Origin: Chrysemys picta bellii
Taxonomy: Eukaryota > Chordata > Testudines > Emydidae
Assembly: GCF_011386835.1 (NCBI RefSeq)
Contig: NC_088798.1
Span: forward strand, 1,054,001 to 1,118,000
DNA: 64,000 nt
Direction: 5' to 3'
Shown here: positions 11,106-22,879 of the stretch, in pieces
Layout: each line of letters opens with the position of its first letter
Position numbering within the stretch: position 1 is the first letter of the stretch
Program-made: the position numbers and the translations under genes
Notes under the pieces: model-generated
What the model saw: only the letters and a program-made list of their open reading frames with translations
The model's database searches: none
Told to the model about the DNA's origin: nothing

Positions 11106-12295
11106 CAGTTAGGCATTGTAAGGCTGAGCACAGCAACACCTCAAGACTTGTATAAATATGGGCTTTGGAAGAGAGTGACAACAGGCAAGAATGCAAGTAA
11201 CGTGGCCATTTGAGAGCTGCCTCTGACTACTCCTCCCAGAGTTAAAAAGCCAGCATCCAGCGGGGAGCATGCCAGGAGAGGCTGTGCATAGAGCTGCAGC
11301 ACTTCCCTCTCCTTGTGGCTAGAATACAAACATCCAGTTTAATTCAATTCAAATGACTTCGACTCTAGAGAGAAAAGCCCAGTTACAATATTTCTACAAC
11401 ATTGACAAATTCTCCTTCAGTGCATTGTTGTCTCAATAGCTGTTCAGAAATACTGTGTCCGCAAAAAGGGTTTGAGAGGAACTCCTCATTACTGCAAGTC
11501 GGTGAGGAGAAATCTGCAGAGCCCGCAAGTTCCCTTCCGATTCTGTGAACTGACACTTCCTTTGCCTTTTTTGAAAAGTGAGGTATCCGATTAATTTCTG
11601 GATTAAAGCAATCTCTTTGTGAACAGATTTAACTAGGCTGCCCTAAATCTTTGTCTTGCGTGAGGGAAATAACACATAGGTGATAGGCAATAAATGACTA
11701 ATATTGCTAAGAAATGGTGGTTATTATGTTTTCATAAGACCAAAAATGAAGAGGCCCAGGAAGGATTGGCAGCCAGAGTCCTGCAATCTCCATTATTTCG
11801 GTTGACATGCACTTGAGAAGGATAGACGAGCCCGCTGGAAGGCCAGGTGCACTGAACGAACATCCTGTTGTCATTTAGAAAGCTCTCGTGCAGACTGATA
11901 TTCCTTGCTGAGAAGGAATATTAGTCAACCAGAGTCTGTCCTCCAGTAGAAGGAACATGGTGCCCAGGAGTCCTTGAGATTATGAATGGAGCATGTTTAA
12001 ATGAGACTTCTTCCTACAATGCCCTTTACCTTCAGAGGACAGAAAAATGAGTGAATAGACAAGGGAGTTTTTCCCTACCGCCCTCTCCCCCTGCACACGC
12101 ACATACCCCATCAGAATGATTCCTGAATGTTTTGAAGTCACCATGCCATATCATCTTGGCTGGAATGTGCACACGCTATAAATCGTACCTCTTGTAAACT
12201 CCACGGAATAAGTGCTGGAGTTGCTGCAACATGTCCTGGAAAAGAATGCATCAAACCACTTTCTCTGTTCCCACACAAAAACTGTTGATAGCTTA

Positions 12296-12527
12296 GGACA
12301 TGTCTGTACTTGGGAAATTTTCTAACACCGTTAAAAACTGACCCAGTTAAATCAACTTTAAATGAGTTAAAGACAAAGCATATACCTTGTAGTAGGTGGT
12401 TTAAGGTTTCCTGGCCTGTGTTTACCAAACAGGTTTAAAGACCAGCTGAAAATGATGTATGCTCTAGCTGTAACCAGTTTTAAAATTGGTTGATAGGTTG
12501 GAAGATTTCCCCAGTGTAACCATGCCC
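12296..12527. mobile_element. PIF/Harbinger-type MITE, 232 bp, TTA TSD
   Basis: The left end ggacatgtctgtacttggg pairs with the right end ccccagtgtaaccatgccc. TTA flanks both sides (12293-12295 and 12528-12530). A 3-bp TTA/TAA TSD with such ends is typical of PIF/Harbinger. No transposase is encoded. Confidence 0.7.
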
Positions 12528-12970
12528 TTAGAATTTAGGTTGATCAAGTATATTTCCTCTCAGCACAACACTGGAAAAGCAAGGCAAGCATGAATTAAGG
12601 CTACATTCACAGTATCAGTCTCCAAAAATTAGCACTGCTGGCATGACACACACCATCCCCTTAATACCATCTCTAGTTTCAATACAGGCACACATCCAAA
12701 AATGACAATCACATGGCAATGCACAACTTTAACTCCAGGCTTCCAACACAGTATTATTTGATGATTTAAAGACAGTTGCAATCTTTGCATTCTCATGTGG
12801 CATATACCACCATGCACAGGGAGTGCACACGGTTTATTACATACTCAAAATGTCTGACCTTATCAAGACATACACTTGTACATACATGCATACATTAGAT
12901 CTTTCAAAAAATTAGGTCAGCTATACAGTACACATTACTAAACCAACCCATACACAGATATTAATGAGAT

Positions 12971-13156
12971 ATAGAATCATAGAATATCAGGGCTGGAAGG
13001 GACCTCAGGAGGTATCTAGTCCAACCCCCTGCTCAAAGCAGGAGCAATCCCCAGACAGATTTTTACCCCAGTTCCCTAAATGGCCCCCTCAAGGATTGAA
13101 CTCACAACCCTGGGTTTAGCAGGCCAATGCTAAAACCACTGAGTTATCCCTCCCCC
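12971..13156 (-). mobile_element. Turtle tRNA-derived SINE with CR1-like 3' tail
   Basis: On the minus strand the element begins gggggagggataactcagtg (box A region), carries ggttgtgagttcaatcc as box B, and ends with a tail identical in type to the CR1 LINE 3' end (gatattctatgattctat). SINEs of this design use RNA polymerase III for transcription and the CR1 machinery for copying. The copy is nearly full length. Confidence 0.93.
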
Positions 13157-13181
13157 AAAATAATATATGGATATATACCTA

Positions 13182-13355
13182 TTTCATAGAACTGGAAGGG
13201 ACCCTGAAAGATCATCAAGTCAAGTCCAGCCCCCTGCCTTCACTAGCAGGACCAATTTTTTTGCCCCGGTTCCCTGAATGGCTCCCTCAAGGATTGAACT
13301 CTCAACCCTGGGTTCAGCAGGCCAATGCTCAAACCACTGAGCTATCCCTCCCCCC
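13182..13355 (-). mobile_element. Second turtle tRNA-derived SINE, same orientation
   Basis: Minus-strand head gggggagggatagctcagtg, box B with gttgagagttcaatcc, and a tail reading through ggacttgacttgatgatc and cttccagttctatga. It lies 25 bp of AT-rich sequence from the previous SINE, and its tail is of the cttccagttc type rather than the longer CR1-like form. Confidence 0.92.
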
Positions 13356-14273
13356 ACATGGGTTGTATTATGTGTAGCCAAAATATGTTCTGTGATGAAA
13401 TAACAGATTTAATAAGTCAGTGTTGAGGTTATGAGTGACTGTTTTGTACATAGTCAAAGAGATCCTACCGCTCCTTTCTAAAACTAGTTCTGCAGATACA
13501 GTGCAGGAAGACTGTTTTCTGACATAACTCCTTGGAAGCAAATTATGAAAGTTGTACCTAAATAATGAAATCCATCCCTTCCTGCTGGAGGGGATGAACT
13601 TACTGGACCATCTTGTTTTAGAATATATATTTTTTTAAATTCATGAGGTTATTTTTCTGATTAGGATAATATGGAAACTGACACTGGACTATGAGATCAC
13701 AGAATCTGCGCTTTAGCAAGATGCAGTGGTTTCTGAGAGCAAGAGACATAGAATTTGAATGATAAACTTTATCTCAGATTAATGTTTTATCTTAAACTTC
13801 TTGAGATTTTTCTAGTGTACTGTGCTGAGAAACATGTCTGTATCTTTCTTTTAAGTTTCCAAACCTTACCTGGGTCATATTGCTGAGTATATCAGAGTAA
13901 GGATATCATTTCAGGGATTAATAAAATCTGTTGAGAGAACTGATTTCTTCAGGAGATTATGATATTTCTATAAGTATGGCGGGAAATAGTGTGTTAGGGC
14001 AAAGGACAGAAAAACACCCATGTTTTATTTGTCTCTTCTCAGAGCCTCCATGGCTTTAGCTTGGTGATATCCTTTCAGTTAGCAGTCCTCCTGCAATCTC
14101 TCTGTTGGAGCTACCCATGTGGATTCAGTTATCATAACAAAGGAAGTTTTACTCAAAGGATTCCTGGGCTTCTAGCTTTGGGGATTAGTATTAGATCCTT
14201 CACACCCACCTGTTGGAGAGAATGATTATGCACTTGGCTTACTGCACTACCAGGCTGTGTTGGCCTTTTTCTT
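13356..14273. other. Unassigned AT-rich non-coding sequence
   Basis: Nothing recognised; no supportable open frame. Confidence 0.5.
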
Positions 14274-14949
14274 AGATTCCCAGGCCAGTAGAGACTGTTA
14301 TGATCATCTAGTCTGACCTCCTGCGTACCACAGACTAGAGAACTGCCCTCAAATAATTCCTAGAGCAGAGCTTCGAGAAGAACATCCCATCTTGATTGAA
14401 GAATTGCCAGTGATGGAAACCGCACCAGAACCCTTGGTAAATTGTTCTAAAGGTTAACTACTCTCACCACGAAAACCTATTTCCAGTCTGTATCGGCCTA
14501 GCTTCAGCTTCCAGCCATTGGATCGTGGTAGGCTTTTCTCTGCTAGATTTAAGAACCCACTGTTAAATATTTGTTCCCCATGTGGGTATTTACAGGCTGT
14601 AATCAAGTCACACCGTACCCTTCTCTTTGTTGGCCTCAAAGAGCTTAATCTATTTCATTTATCACTAAGCGCCATGTTTTCTAATCCTTTAATCACGCTC
14701 GTGGCTCTTCTCTGAACCCTCTCCAATTTATCAACATCCTTCTTGAATTGTTGGGCACCAAAACTAGACACAGTATTAAAACAGCGGTCACACCTGTGCC
14801 AAATACACAGGTAAAATAAACTCTCTACTCTTACTTGAGAGTCCCCTGTTTATACATCGCAGGATCACATTAGCTCTTTTGGCCACAGCATCACACTGGG
14901 AGCTCAGGATCAGCTCATTATCCGCCAGGACCCCCAAATCTTTTTCACA
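14274..14949 (-). mobile_element. CR1 LINE fragment (3' part of ORF2)
   Basis: Read on the minus strand, the segment encodes pieces of the CR1 ORF2 C-terminal region. A 61-codon frame at 14454-14639 contains RVRCDLITACKYPHGEQIF and LEIGFRGESS. The 3' end near 14280 has the older-type CR1 tail (gtcagactagatgatc in reverse). The copy is 5' truncated or ends at the MITE that follows at 14950. CR1 elements are non-LTR retrotransposons copied by target-primed reverse transcription. Confidence 0.88.
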
Positions 14950-15291
14950 GGCCACGTCTACACTACAAAATTGTGTTTACCTACATCAGCATACAGCCAC
15001 TGCAGTTATTAAATCGCTTGTGTGTGCACACATGGCTCCTTGTGTTGGCAGTGTGCGACCTCACCAGGAGCGCTTGTATCGATGTCATTGTGAAGCATTG
15101 TAGGATGGAGCAGTGCAATGTCTATATTGACACTGCGTTGACCAAATTACATCAACGCTACACCACTCACGGAGGTAGTGGTACTAAATCGGTGTTGAGA
15201 GGCACTCACATCGGCGGGAGCCAAATTTTAATGAAGATGCTTCAACGGGTAGGTCGATGCAAGGTAGTTTACTGTGAGTGTAGACCAGGCC
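14950..15291. mobile_element. Harbinger-like MITE next to or inside CR1
   Basis: The left end ggccacgtctacactac and the right end gagtgtagaccaggcc are inverted repeats. The interior repeats accaaattacatcaacgct-like segments typical of these turtle MITEs. It sits exactly where the CR1 sequence stops. The nine bases after it (agagtcact) resemble the next CR1 bases, so it may have inserted into the CR1. Confidence 0.75.
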
Positions 15292-15299
15292 AGAGTCAC

Positions 15300-16994
15300 T
15301 GAACGTCACTTTTGTAGTGGTGATAATTATAGGTGGTAATGCAGCCTCAGGCTGCCTCCTTTGCAATTCAATTGCTGCGGCTTTGAATTGTTGTGCTGTT
15401 CCTGTTGTGTGCTGCTTCAGGGAGTAGCATCCTTCAGTTCAGACATGACACAGTTGGCCATAAGACAGTATAGCTGAAGTAAATCAGCAAAGTCCTTATT
15501 CAGTGGCTCACCACAGTACCCAGAAGCCATGTAACTTCCTTCCCCCTAGGCAAATTCACTACTGGCACTGTGATGTCAGGTGACAGCTCAGCTGAATGAC
15601 AGAGCACGTTTCTCTATGATGCGGCAGTGACGTTCCTTGCCGACTTTGACATGTGATGGGATTAATTAGGTACATGTTGTGAATACTTTTGGGGAACTTC
15701 CTGTTTAATTGCCAGTTACAGGATTTTGCTTATGGATCGAGTGACTTCATGAGGTGATGATGATGAAATATTATCAGCTACTATCTTGGCAAGGACACGA
15801 TGAATTTGGTATGCAACACAAATGCTTTCACTGGGCATTACATGCAAATCCAGTAGACCAGAAAAGCAAGTTTTCTTTTTAGGCCCCAAATCTGCCTCAT
15901 CTATTTTAAAGTGATTCTGAAGGGACTTGACAGTGTCTCGTTTGTTATGTGAAAAGGAGCTGCTGGTTGAAGTCAAATGCACTCTATGTATTTTTTCCCT
16001 TGAGGCACGTACAATGATTGCCTTTTTGGAGGGCTCTAAACTCTACTATATGAGCCTGCTAATCAGTTCCCAAAGCCTCGTGGGTGAATGAAGACAGATG
16101 AAGAATGGGAATCTATAACAGAATTTTTACCTTCAGGGAACTCCAATTAAAGGGATGTAATGTCCCTTGTTAATGGCAATGAAAGCATAGTTTAGCCATC
16201 CAGTTCAAATCTTCCTGAGGTATTTCTAGGGCACCTATTGCTTAACAATGTAAGTGCCTTACGCACAGTAATTAAGATTTGCACAGCATTGTCCGCGGTG
16301 GAAATGGTCACACGTTTTTCCATTAATTCATAATAAGTTGACAGTCACACACAGAGTAACAGTTTTTAATTACCGTTCTTCCTAGCCCCCTCTGCGTTTT
16401 CTGTTTTGGCTTCTGGTTAGGTTGGCGAATGTCAAGTTTATGTTGTTGTTAGTGCAGCAAACTTTGTAATAATGGAGCTATGATACAATGGGCTCTTTGT
16501 TTTGGAACTTATTAATAAATGGAGAGAAAAAACTCCTTAAGAAGAAAGACGAGAGGGGGCAGCAACTTAAATGCAGCTATTAAACCATATTACTGGGACC
16601 CGGGGTTTGTTCTAAATGGAGGAAAATTAGCAATGCAAATATTTCTAGTCACCAATTATCCTTGATATAAATAGAAGGAGGTTGGAAATTTGCACTGTTA
16701 ATACCAGCCGTGTTGAAACCTTTTCTCAGCAGTTCATCAGCAGAGGTTTTGTGTTTTCCAATCTGTATTCATGTGGTGTGTTAGGGGCCTGGAGGGGGGG
16801 ATGGGAGTGTGGCAACAGGCTTAATGGGCTGTAAGAAGTAAAACTCCTGTGCTACTGTAAACAAACTAAGCAGTTGAAGCTCTACTTACCTTTTTTTTTT
16901 AAAGGTAAATAGCTATTATTTTCCTGCATTGTAGCGCCTCTTTTGTTCATCTTATTTCTCTTCCTTTTAGGAGTTAAGCTTAACAACATCTAAG
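15300..16994. other. Unassigned non-coding sequence
   Basis: No gene or repeat recognised. Several AT-rich stretches (16290-16720) could be conserved non-coding DNA, but this cannot be judged from one sequence. Confidence 0.45.
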
Positions 16995-17258
16995 GCCATG
17001 TCTATAGGCACAGCGGCAGCTGTACCAATCCAGCTGCTCCACTGCAGCGTGTCTGGTGAAGACGCTCTATGCTAACAGGAGGCATAAAAAGCCCACCTCC
17101 ACGAGCGGCAGAAGCTATGTCCGCGGGAGAAGCTCCCCCAATGACATAGCGCTGTGCACATGAGCGCTCATGTTGGTGTAACTTATGTTGCTGGGGGGAG
17201 AGGGGGCACAAGTGTGAGCGACTTAAGTTCTGCCAACACAGTCCGCAGTGTAGATGTA
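16995..17258. mobile_element. Harbinger-like MITE
   Basis: The left end aggccatgtctataggcaca and the right end cagtgtagatgtagctt are imperfect inverted repeats of the 'tctacact' type. The interior contains cacctccacgagcggc and gttggtgtaacttatg blocks like other members (compare 8144-8957). The next transposon starts within 10 bp of its right end. Confidence 0.65.
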
Positions 17259-17267
17259 GCTTTAGAC

Positions 17268-17578
17268 CAGCGGTCGGCAACCTTTCAGAAGTGTTGTGCC
17301 GAGTCTTCATTTATTCACTCTAATTTAAGATTTCACGGGCCAGTCATACATTTTAACGTTTTTTAGAAGGTCTCTTTCTCTAAGTCTATAATAAATAATT
17401 AAACTATTGTTGTATGTAAAGTAAATAAGGTTTTTAAAATGTTTAAGAAGCTTCATTTAAAATTAAATTAAAATGCAGAGCCCCCTGGACCGGTGGCCAG
17501 GACCCGGGCGGTGTGAGTGCCACTGAAAATCAGCTCGCGTGCCGCCTTTGGCACACGTGCCATAGGTTGCCTACCCTG
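17268..17578. mobile_element. hAT-type MITE, 311 bp, TSD gctttagac
   Basis: The ends cagcggtcggcaacc and ggttgcctaccctg are inverted repeats. The nine flanking bases gctttagac are identical on both sides (17259-17267 and 17579-17587), containing an 8-bp TSD plus one chance match. The AT-rich core (taataaataattaaac) and GC-rich right part (gcgtgccgcctttggcac) show no coding capacity. Confidence 0.88.
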
Positions 17579-17587
17579 GCTTTAGAC

Positions 17588-19064
17588 ACACACACTAAGG
17601 TAAAACTGGATAGACAATGCTTTTATGTGAACAGAAACCTGAATGGTCAAGTAGCTGCTTATAGCAGGTGCTTTCCAGTTCCGTTGTTTTCCATCTGCTG
17701 GTGTTCATATCTTAGTTGCATACGACTAGCATTTCTTCTTGGTTTGGACCCAGGAATCTTTTCTACTGAAGACCTGCCCTCCAAAACAGGCAATTCACCG
17801 CTTCTTTTTTTGCTTGTTGAGTTTTAAATGTTCTGACTGAATTGAGCCATAACAATCCCCATCCTTGCTCTAGTCTGTTCTTTCATCTTTCTTTTCTGTT
17901 CTTTTCATTTCATTGCTAGAGCTAGGATTGGAAAGCAGGAGTCCCTCGGTGACGACGATCTGCTCAGTGCACCAAACCATACTTGCTCTTCTGCTGTGGA
18001 GCTCAGTGTTGCTATCTCTCATGATTGTATCTCGCAATATCTAGGATCTCATTTAAAGCCCCAGCACCTAGAATCTAGCGATTACGTGAGCATCTCAGCT
18101 CTCCTTTAAAATAAAAGGAAATTTCTAACCATACTGGTTACAGAGAAAAGCTTGAAAATGTGACCCCAGTGTCCCTAGAGATTCAAAATTCAGAAGTCAA
18201 ATACTGATACCCCCACATTTATATTTTTAAAAAATCTCATGATTTTGCAGGGTTTGGGGTTTGGTGATAGTGTGAGCTGCCCTTTCTTCTGGCCACAGGT
18301 CCTGCTGACTATTCAACAGAGGATCCACTCAGCAGGCTGGGAGTGGGAAGGGAGCTTCCGAGGGCACTGTCTTCATAGCCAAATTGGTCAGAGATCCTTT
18401 CACAACACAGGAGGCCAGTGGGCTTGTTTCATAAACCCCAAAGGTCAGAGCCAAGCAGCTGCAGTGAAGCTGTGAATTACGTATTCTCTTAACCACAAAT
18501 CAGGGCCAAACTTTTGACTCCCCGTGACTAGCTTATATCAGTTACAGTCTCACAAAGCAAAGGGGGAGGAACTTAAAAAATGAAAGTTGAGTTGATCTCT
18601 GACATCTCCAGGCCACAATGTGGAGAAGTTGGCAATGAGCTACAAAGGCCCCAAAGATCAGGTCTGATTCCTTGCTGGTGCTGTTGTGTTATATTTGGAG
18701 ATTAAATTGATTTTTACTGGAAAATGTGTCTGAATGTAGTGTCTCTCTTTAGAACAACATTTGTGTTCCTCTGTATAGTCCTGACACTGTCCTAATGCTG
18801 CAGTGGATGTGCACGCAGCGCTATTATAATAATTCTTAGCCCTTTGGCATCTATGGGAATTAAATTTGGTAAAATTCATGGATGTGTGACAGTGCAACTA
18901 GTATCAGCATAATCAATGAGTATGTGCAACTTTGAGTCCCTCCTTCAGATTATATACAGAATCAGAGTGTTTGTAATAGCTTTTTCAGTAATGTTTGGAT
19001 ATGCTGAAGGTGAAATAGGGTATTCTCTTCATCTGATATAAGAGAGAACCTCAGTGAAAGGGGA
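17588..19064. other. Unassigned non-coding sequence
   Basis: No recognisable element or gene; open frames are below what chance would give. Confidence 0.5.
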
Positions 19065-19762
19065 CCTGTAGACTGGGCAACAAAATGGCAGATGAAATTC
19101 AGTGTTGATAAATGCAAAGTAATGCACACTGGAAAACATAATCCCAAGTATGCATACAAACTGATGGGTCTAAATTAGTTGTTACCACTCAAGAAAGATC
19201 TTGGAGTCGTCATGGATAGTTCTCTGAAAACATAGGCTCAATGTGCAGCGGCAGTCAAAATAAAGCTAACAGCATGTTGGAAACTATTAGGAAAGGAATA
19301 GATAATAAGATTGAAAATATCATAACGCCACACCTGGAATATTTACCCCCTGTACATACTGTGTGAACCCAATGAAATTACTAGGCAGCAGGTTTAAAAC
19401 AAACATAAGGAAGTACTACGTCCCACAATGCCCAGTCAATCTGTGGAACTCGTTGCCAGGGGATGTTGTGGAGGCCAAAAGTATAACAGGGTTTGAAGAA
19501 GAATTATATAAATTCATGGAGAACAGGTCCATCAATGGCTATTAGCCAGGATGGTCAGAGACGCAACCCCGTGCTCTGAGTGTCCCTAAGCCTCTGACTG
19601 CCAGAACTTGGGACTGGATGACTGGGGATGGATTACTTGATAAATTGCCCTGTTCTGTTCACTCCCTCTGAAGCATGTGGCACCAGCCACTTTCAGAAGA
19701 TCGAATACTGGGCTAGGTGGACCATTGTTCTGACCCAATGTGGATATTCTTGTGTTCTTATG
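19065..19762 (+). mobile_element. CR1 LINE 3' fragment with internal deletion
   Basis: The left part encodes MADEIQC-type CR1 reverse transcriptase sequence (ggcagatgaaattcagtg, aaatgcaaagtaatgcac). The right part holds the ORF2 C-terminus: a 60-codon frame at 19363-19545 has VNLWNSLPGDVVEAKS and ELYKFMENRSINGY. The 3' UTR then reads ctattagccaggatggtc through ttcttatg. Sequence between the two parts is missing near 19360, so this copy has an internal deletion. Confidence 0.9.
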
Positions 19763-20330
19763 GTTACTTTGTGAATACATGTGCACTCACAGTGTGATTC
19801 CTTCATGCTGACTGTATAACAATTACTAAAAAAAACATTCTTCAGCAATGCTGAAGCAAACATATACTGAGAGAGGGATAAGCTGATGGTTAGGCTTATG
19901 CTCTTTCTGTGCTTGGTAACTAAGGAATCTGTATGTTAAAATTTTGCATGGGATCATTTTAGCCCTGTCTTCATATCACAATTCAGCAAAACATGTTGTT
20001 TGAAAACCATGATTACGAGATTTGTGTGGACTTCTTCCCAAACAAAGATTCACAGCAAGTGCTTTTCTCCAGTGGGATCATACTGTTTTCATTACTCTTT
20101 ATTCCCAGCTGCCATATCAGATCAGGCCGTAGGTCCATCTAGTCCAGTATTCTGCTTCCACCCACTTCAGAGCCCACCTCTGGGCTAAGGGTGTACGTGT
20201 GGGGAAATGAAGATTTTTCCCTTCTCACCTGCGGGGTGATCAGCTTAGGGTTGCCTCTCACCAGAAACAGCACATCAGCGGCTGTGTTATTTCTGCTGTT
20301 GTACTATTGTCCTCCTTGGTGAGTTCTTGA
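19763..20330. other. Mostly unassigned; short CR1-tail-like piece
   Basis: Bases about 20108-20175 (ggtccatctagtccagtat) resemble the 3' UTR of CR1 in reverse orientation. The rest is not recognised. Confidence 0.4.
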
Positions 20331-20623
20331 TCTAATCCGTTTGCACCCTTGCCCTGGAGACATAGCGCCACCCGCAAGCATGTGCAGTTTGGACTGTAAA
20401 TAGCAGGGTACCCATGGCAGACTGGGTAGCAACAGCGGAGGTGTGGCTTAGCCGTACCAAATACACACCTACCTGTTTCAGGCAGGTGTGTATTCAGCAT
20501 GGCTCAGTCGTGTGTTTGCTGCTGCTGCCTGTGCTACCCCGGCAATGCTACTATTTATCTTTGTGCTAGCGCAAGTATGTTTCTGTGGGCAGGAGACCCA
20601 CACCCTTAACTTGCAGTGTAGAC
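20330..20623. repeat. Foldback sequence centred on a 16-bp hairpin
   Basis: aatacacacctacctg (20460-20475) and caggcaggtgtgtatt (20479-20494) form a stem with 15 of 16 pairs and a 3-base loop. Weaker complementarity extends outward on both sides (agccgtacc against gcatggct; tagcaacagc against a matching block on the right). The right end reads cttgcagtgtagac, a Harbinger-like MITE end, so this is probably a palindromic MITE cut by the LTR that follows. Confidence 0.55.
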
Positions 20624-21239
20624 TGCAACAGGGTCCACTTACTGCTAAGCTGCATCCTTCTGGCTGCTCTGGGGATTAGCTCCTTCCAGGTGCAGCGCCC
20701 TCTTCTGCCACTCATTTGCATGCCTCACCGCCTCTCTCTCTGCAACTTGGGGTGCTTCTCTTCATGGCTTGGCCCTCCGGCCAGGTCTCTGTAATCCTCC
20801 CCAGTCTCACCGTACATGCTGTCCCCAGCAGTCTTTCCGTTCACTGCCCAGACCGAGCCACTTTCCTCCGCGGCTGGGAGGGGAACCCAGACCTGCGCTC
20901 TACTCAGGGATCCTGTAATAAGCAGCCAAGGTTTGCACCATCCTAAACCTTGCTGCCATTTCTCTGAGCTTTTTCCTACACCCTCTCCCCTCATGTTTCG
21001 TTTCCTTCCTTCTCTAATGTCCAGAAAGTGGCTACAGGCTCCCGCACTGCAGCCCCTGTCTGCTGCCAGCTTCCTGGCTTTATCCTAGTTCTGCCTGTTC
21101 CTTCTCTGCTGGGCTCCATCATCATTCATGGGTTGCGGGCCACCTAATTCCCCTCAGCTGTGGCCTATTTGGTTAATTGGCTAATTAGTTAGCCTCATTA
21201 ACCCCTTCTAGGCTAGTGTCGGGTGAACACCTCATCACA
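20624..21239 (-). mobile_element. Probable solo LTR, 616 bp
   Basis: On the minus strand the segment starts TGTGATGAGGTGTTCACC and ends CCTGTTGCA, so it has TG...CA ends. Flanking pentamers tagac (20619-20623) and tagaa (21240-21244) match at 4 of 5 bases. There is no internal coding sequence. The start resembles, from memory, a common turtle LTR family. A TATA-like ggataaagcc is present on the minus strand; no convincing AATAAA was found. Confidence 0.6.
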
Positions 21240-21244
21240 TAGAA

Positions 21245-22031
21245 GTAGCTTCAGAAGTGACAGAAACCTAATAGACCTTCTGCTACATCGAGGGAATTGG
21301 CCCAGTTCACTGACCCCTTCCTGTCAAACACAGAACTCAGACATTCCCCTCCCCCATACACTGAGGCGAGCGTCAAGAATAAAATCATCCTGCAAAAGCA
21401 AAGCGATCACAATCTAGTGGCCTTGCCCGTAAGAGCAGCTTGTCCATTGCTGTCTGCTGTGACTCGGCATATTCCCAAAGCCCGGAGGGAAAGGTAGGAA
21501 TTGCCTGTTTAAACCGGAATAGCGGCAGATTTGCTTGTAATTTCGGGGGGCGGGGCGGGGGAAAGAGTTTTAAGAGTCCATTAAGGTGTGTGGTGACTGA
21601 GAGAGTCAGTGTGTTACTGAGCCGGTGTGGGGTAGGGAGAGGTGTGGTCCGGCACCCTGCCATTGCTGCATTGAGGAGTCTTTCTGCTTTTAAAGCCTTA
21701 TCTCCTGAATGGCAATTGAGCGACCCAACGCAGTCTGATGTGAACACGGAGGATAGGGAGCTAAAGAGCAACTTCTTCCATAACGAGGGAGGGAGAGAAA
21801 CGCATCCGACCCTTTGGAGCCTGGCTGCATTTGGCCTCCTAGTCCCCATTTGGTTTCTTATGTAGGTGGACTGCCCCGTGAAGAGATGACCTCTGGATTG
21901 CTGGGGTCACGTTTTGTCCGGCTTTGTTAGATTTGCAGCTGTTGCCAATCAGATTAATGTGGACGCTGGTCCAAATGTTTATTACTGGAGAGAAAACCGC
22001 CTGGAATGTGGTGATTCAGATCAATCTCTAG
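21245..22031. other. Unassigned non-coding sequence
   Basis: Contains a short G-rich run (21547-21560) and chance open frames on both strands at 21385-21865; no family match was recognised. Confidence 0.45.
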
Positions 22032-22335
22032 TATAGGCGTCGACTCCGTGGGTGCTCCAAATTAGTGGTTGCTTGGCATCCACTTGCAGCCAGCTTCTCT
22101 CCCCCCCCCCACCCCCCAGCGGCCCTGCCGATCAACTCCTCCCTCTCCCTCCCCGCGCCTCCTGCACGCCTTGGAACAGCTGTTCTGGGGTGTGCAGGAG
22201 GCACTGGGAAGGAGTGGGGATACGGCGTGCTCGGGGGAGGGATGGGAAGAGGTGGGGCGGGGTGGGAGCTTGGGGGAAGGGGTGGAGTGGGGCAGGGCCT
22301 GGGGTTGAGCCCCCCTGGGGGCGGTGCCTGTGGTC
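22032..22335. mobile_element. GC-rich MITE fragment ('ggcgtcgactccgtggg' type)
   Basis: The left end taggcgtcgactccgtgggt and the right end gggggcggtgcctgtgg are roughly complementary. The middle has a strong hairpin: cctcctgcacgcc...ggtgtgcaggagg around an aacagctgtt centre. It resembles a common turtle hAT-like MITE. The TSD was not resolved. Confidence 0.55.
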
Positions 22336-22343
22336 TCCAGAGG

Positions 22344-22879
22344 TGTGTGACAGATCTAAGAGAGTGGGAGAAGGCAGATATATCAGCCCCAGAATGAGGA
22401 AGACTCTTTTCCCTATAAACTGAAAATAGGTTACCTCAAATTAATTAGACACACCTGAGTCTAGTTAAGGGCTGCCGGTGATCTTTAAAAACCCCTCTTC
22501 TGGTGAGAGGAAGAGAAGGGAGGAGAAGCAAGCTGCAGTAGGGAGAGAAGGTCTCTCCTGGATGGAAGGCTGTCTGTTCTCCTTGTAGGAAGCTGACTGT
22601 TCTTTGGTAAAGAACTGGTCACCAGAAGCCAGCGTAATAAGACAACACCCCGGAAGGGGGCAGGGAAAGGTATTCCTTTTTGTGCTGAGTTTGGGGTTTT
22701 GTTGCTTTGCATCGGAGAACAACTCGGGCCTACCCTGAGGCCACCTTGTAAATATATTGAACAATCAACCAGAGTGAAGAATAAAACCTGACAGAGTAGA
22801 ATTGATTTACTCCAGGCCCCGTCCCCCGCCTGAGGGAGAAACTCTGAGGCCAACGAGTCAAGTGAGGTGGCTTGACACA
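22344..22879 (+). mobile_element. LTR candidate, about 536 bp
   Basis: The segment starts tgtgtgacagatc and ends cttgacaca. A poly(A) signal aataaa is at 22780-22785 and an AT-rich promoter-like tttaaaaacccc is at about 22483. A clear TSD was not found; an aggtg match (22341-22345 and 22865-22869) suggests an alternative end near 22864. No coding region. Confidence 0.45.

Larger units (their letters stand above)
8958..12292. other. Mostly unassigned non-coding sequence
   Basis: Apart from the microsatellite at 9438, an inverted repeat at 10087-10152 and a possible palindromic repeat near 11008, nothing is recognised in these 3.3 kb. Open frames are short and look like chance. Confidence 0.5.

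Noticed and set aside
21385..21865. Overlapping 154- and 141-codon frames on opposite strands
   Set aside because: Antiparallel overlap, no recognised motif and no splice context; treated as chance.
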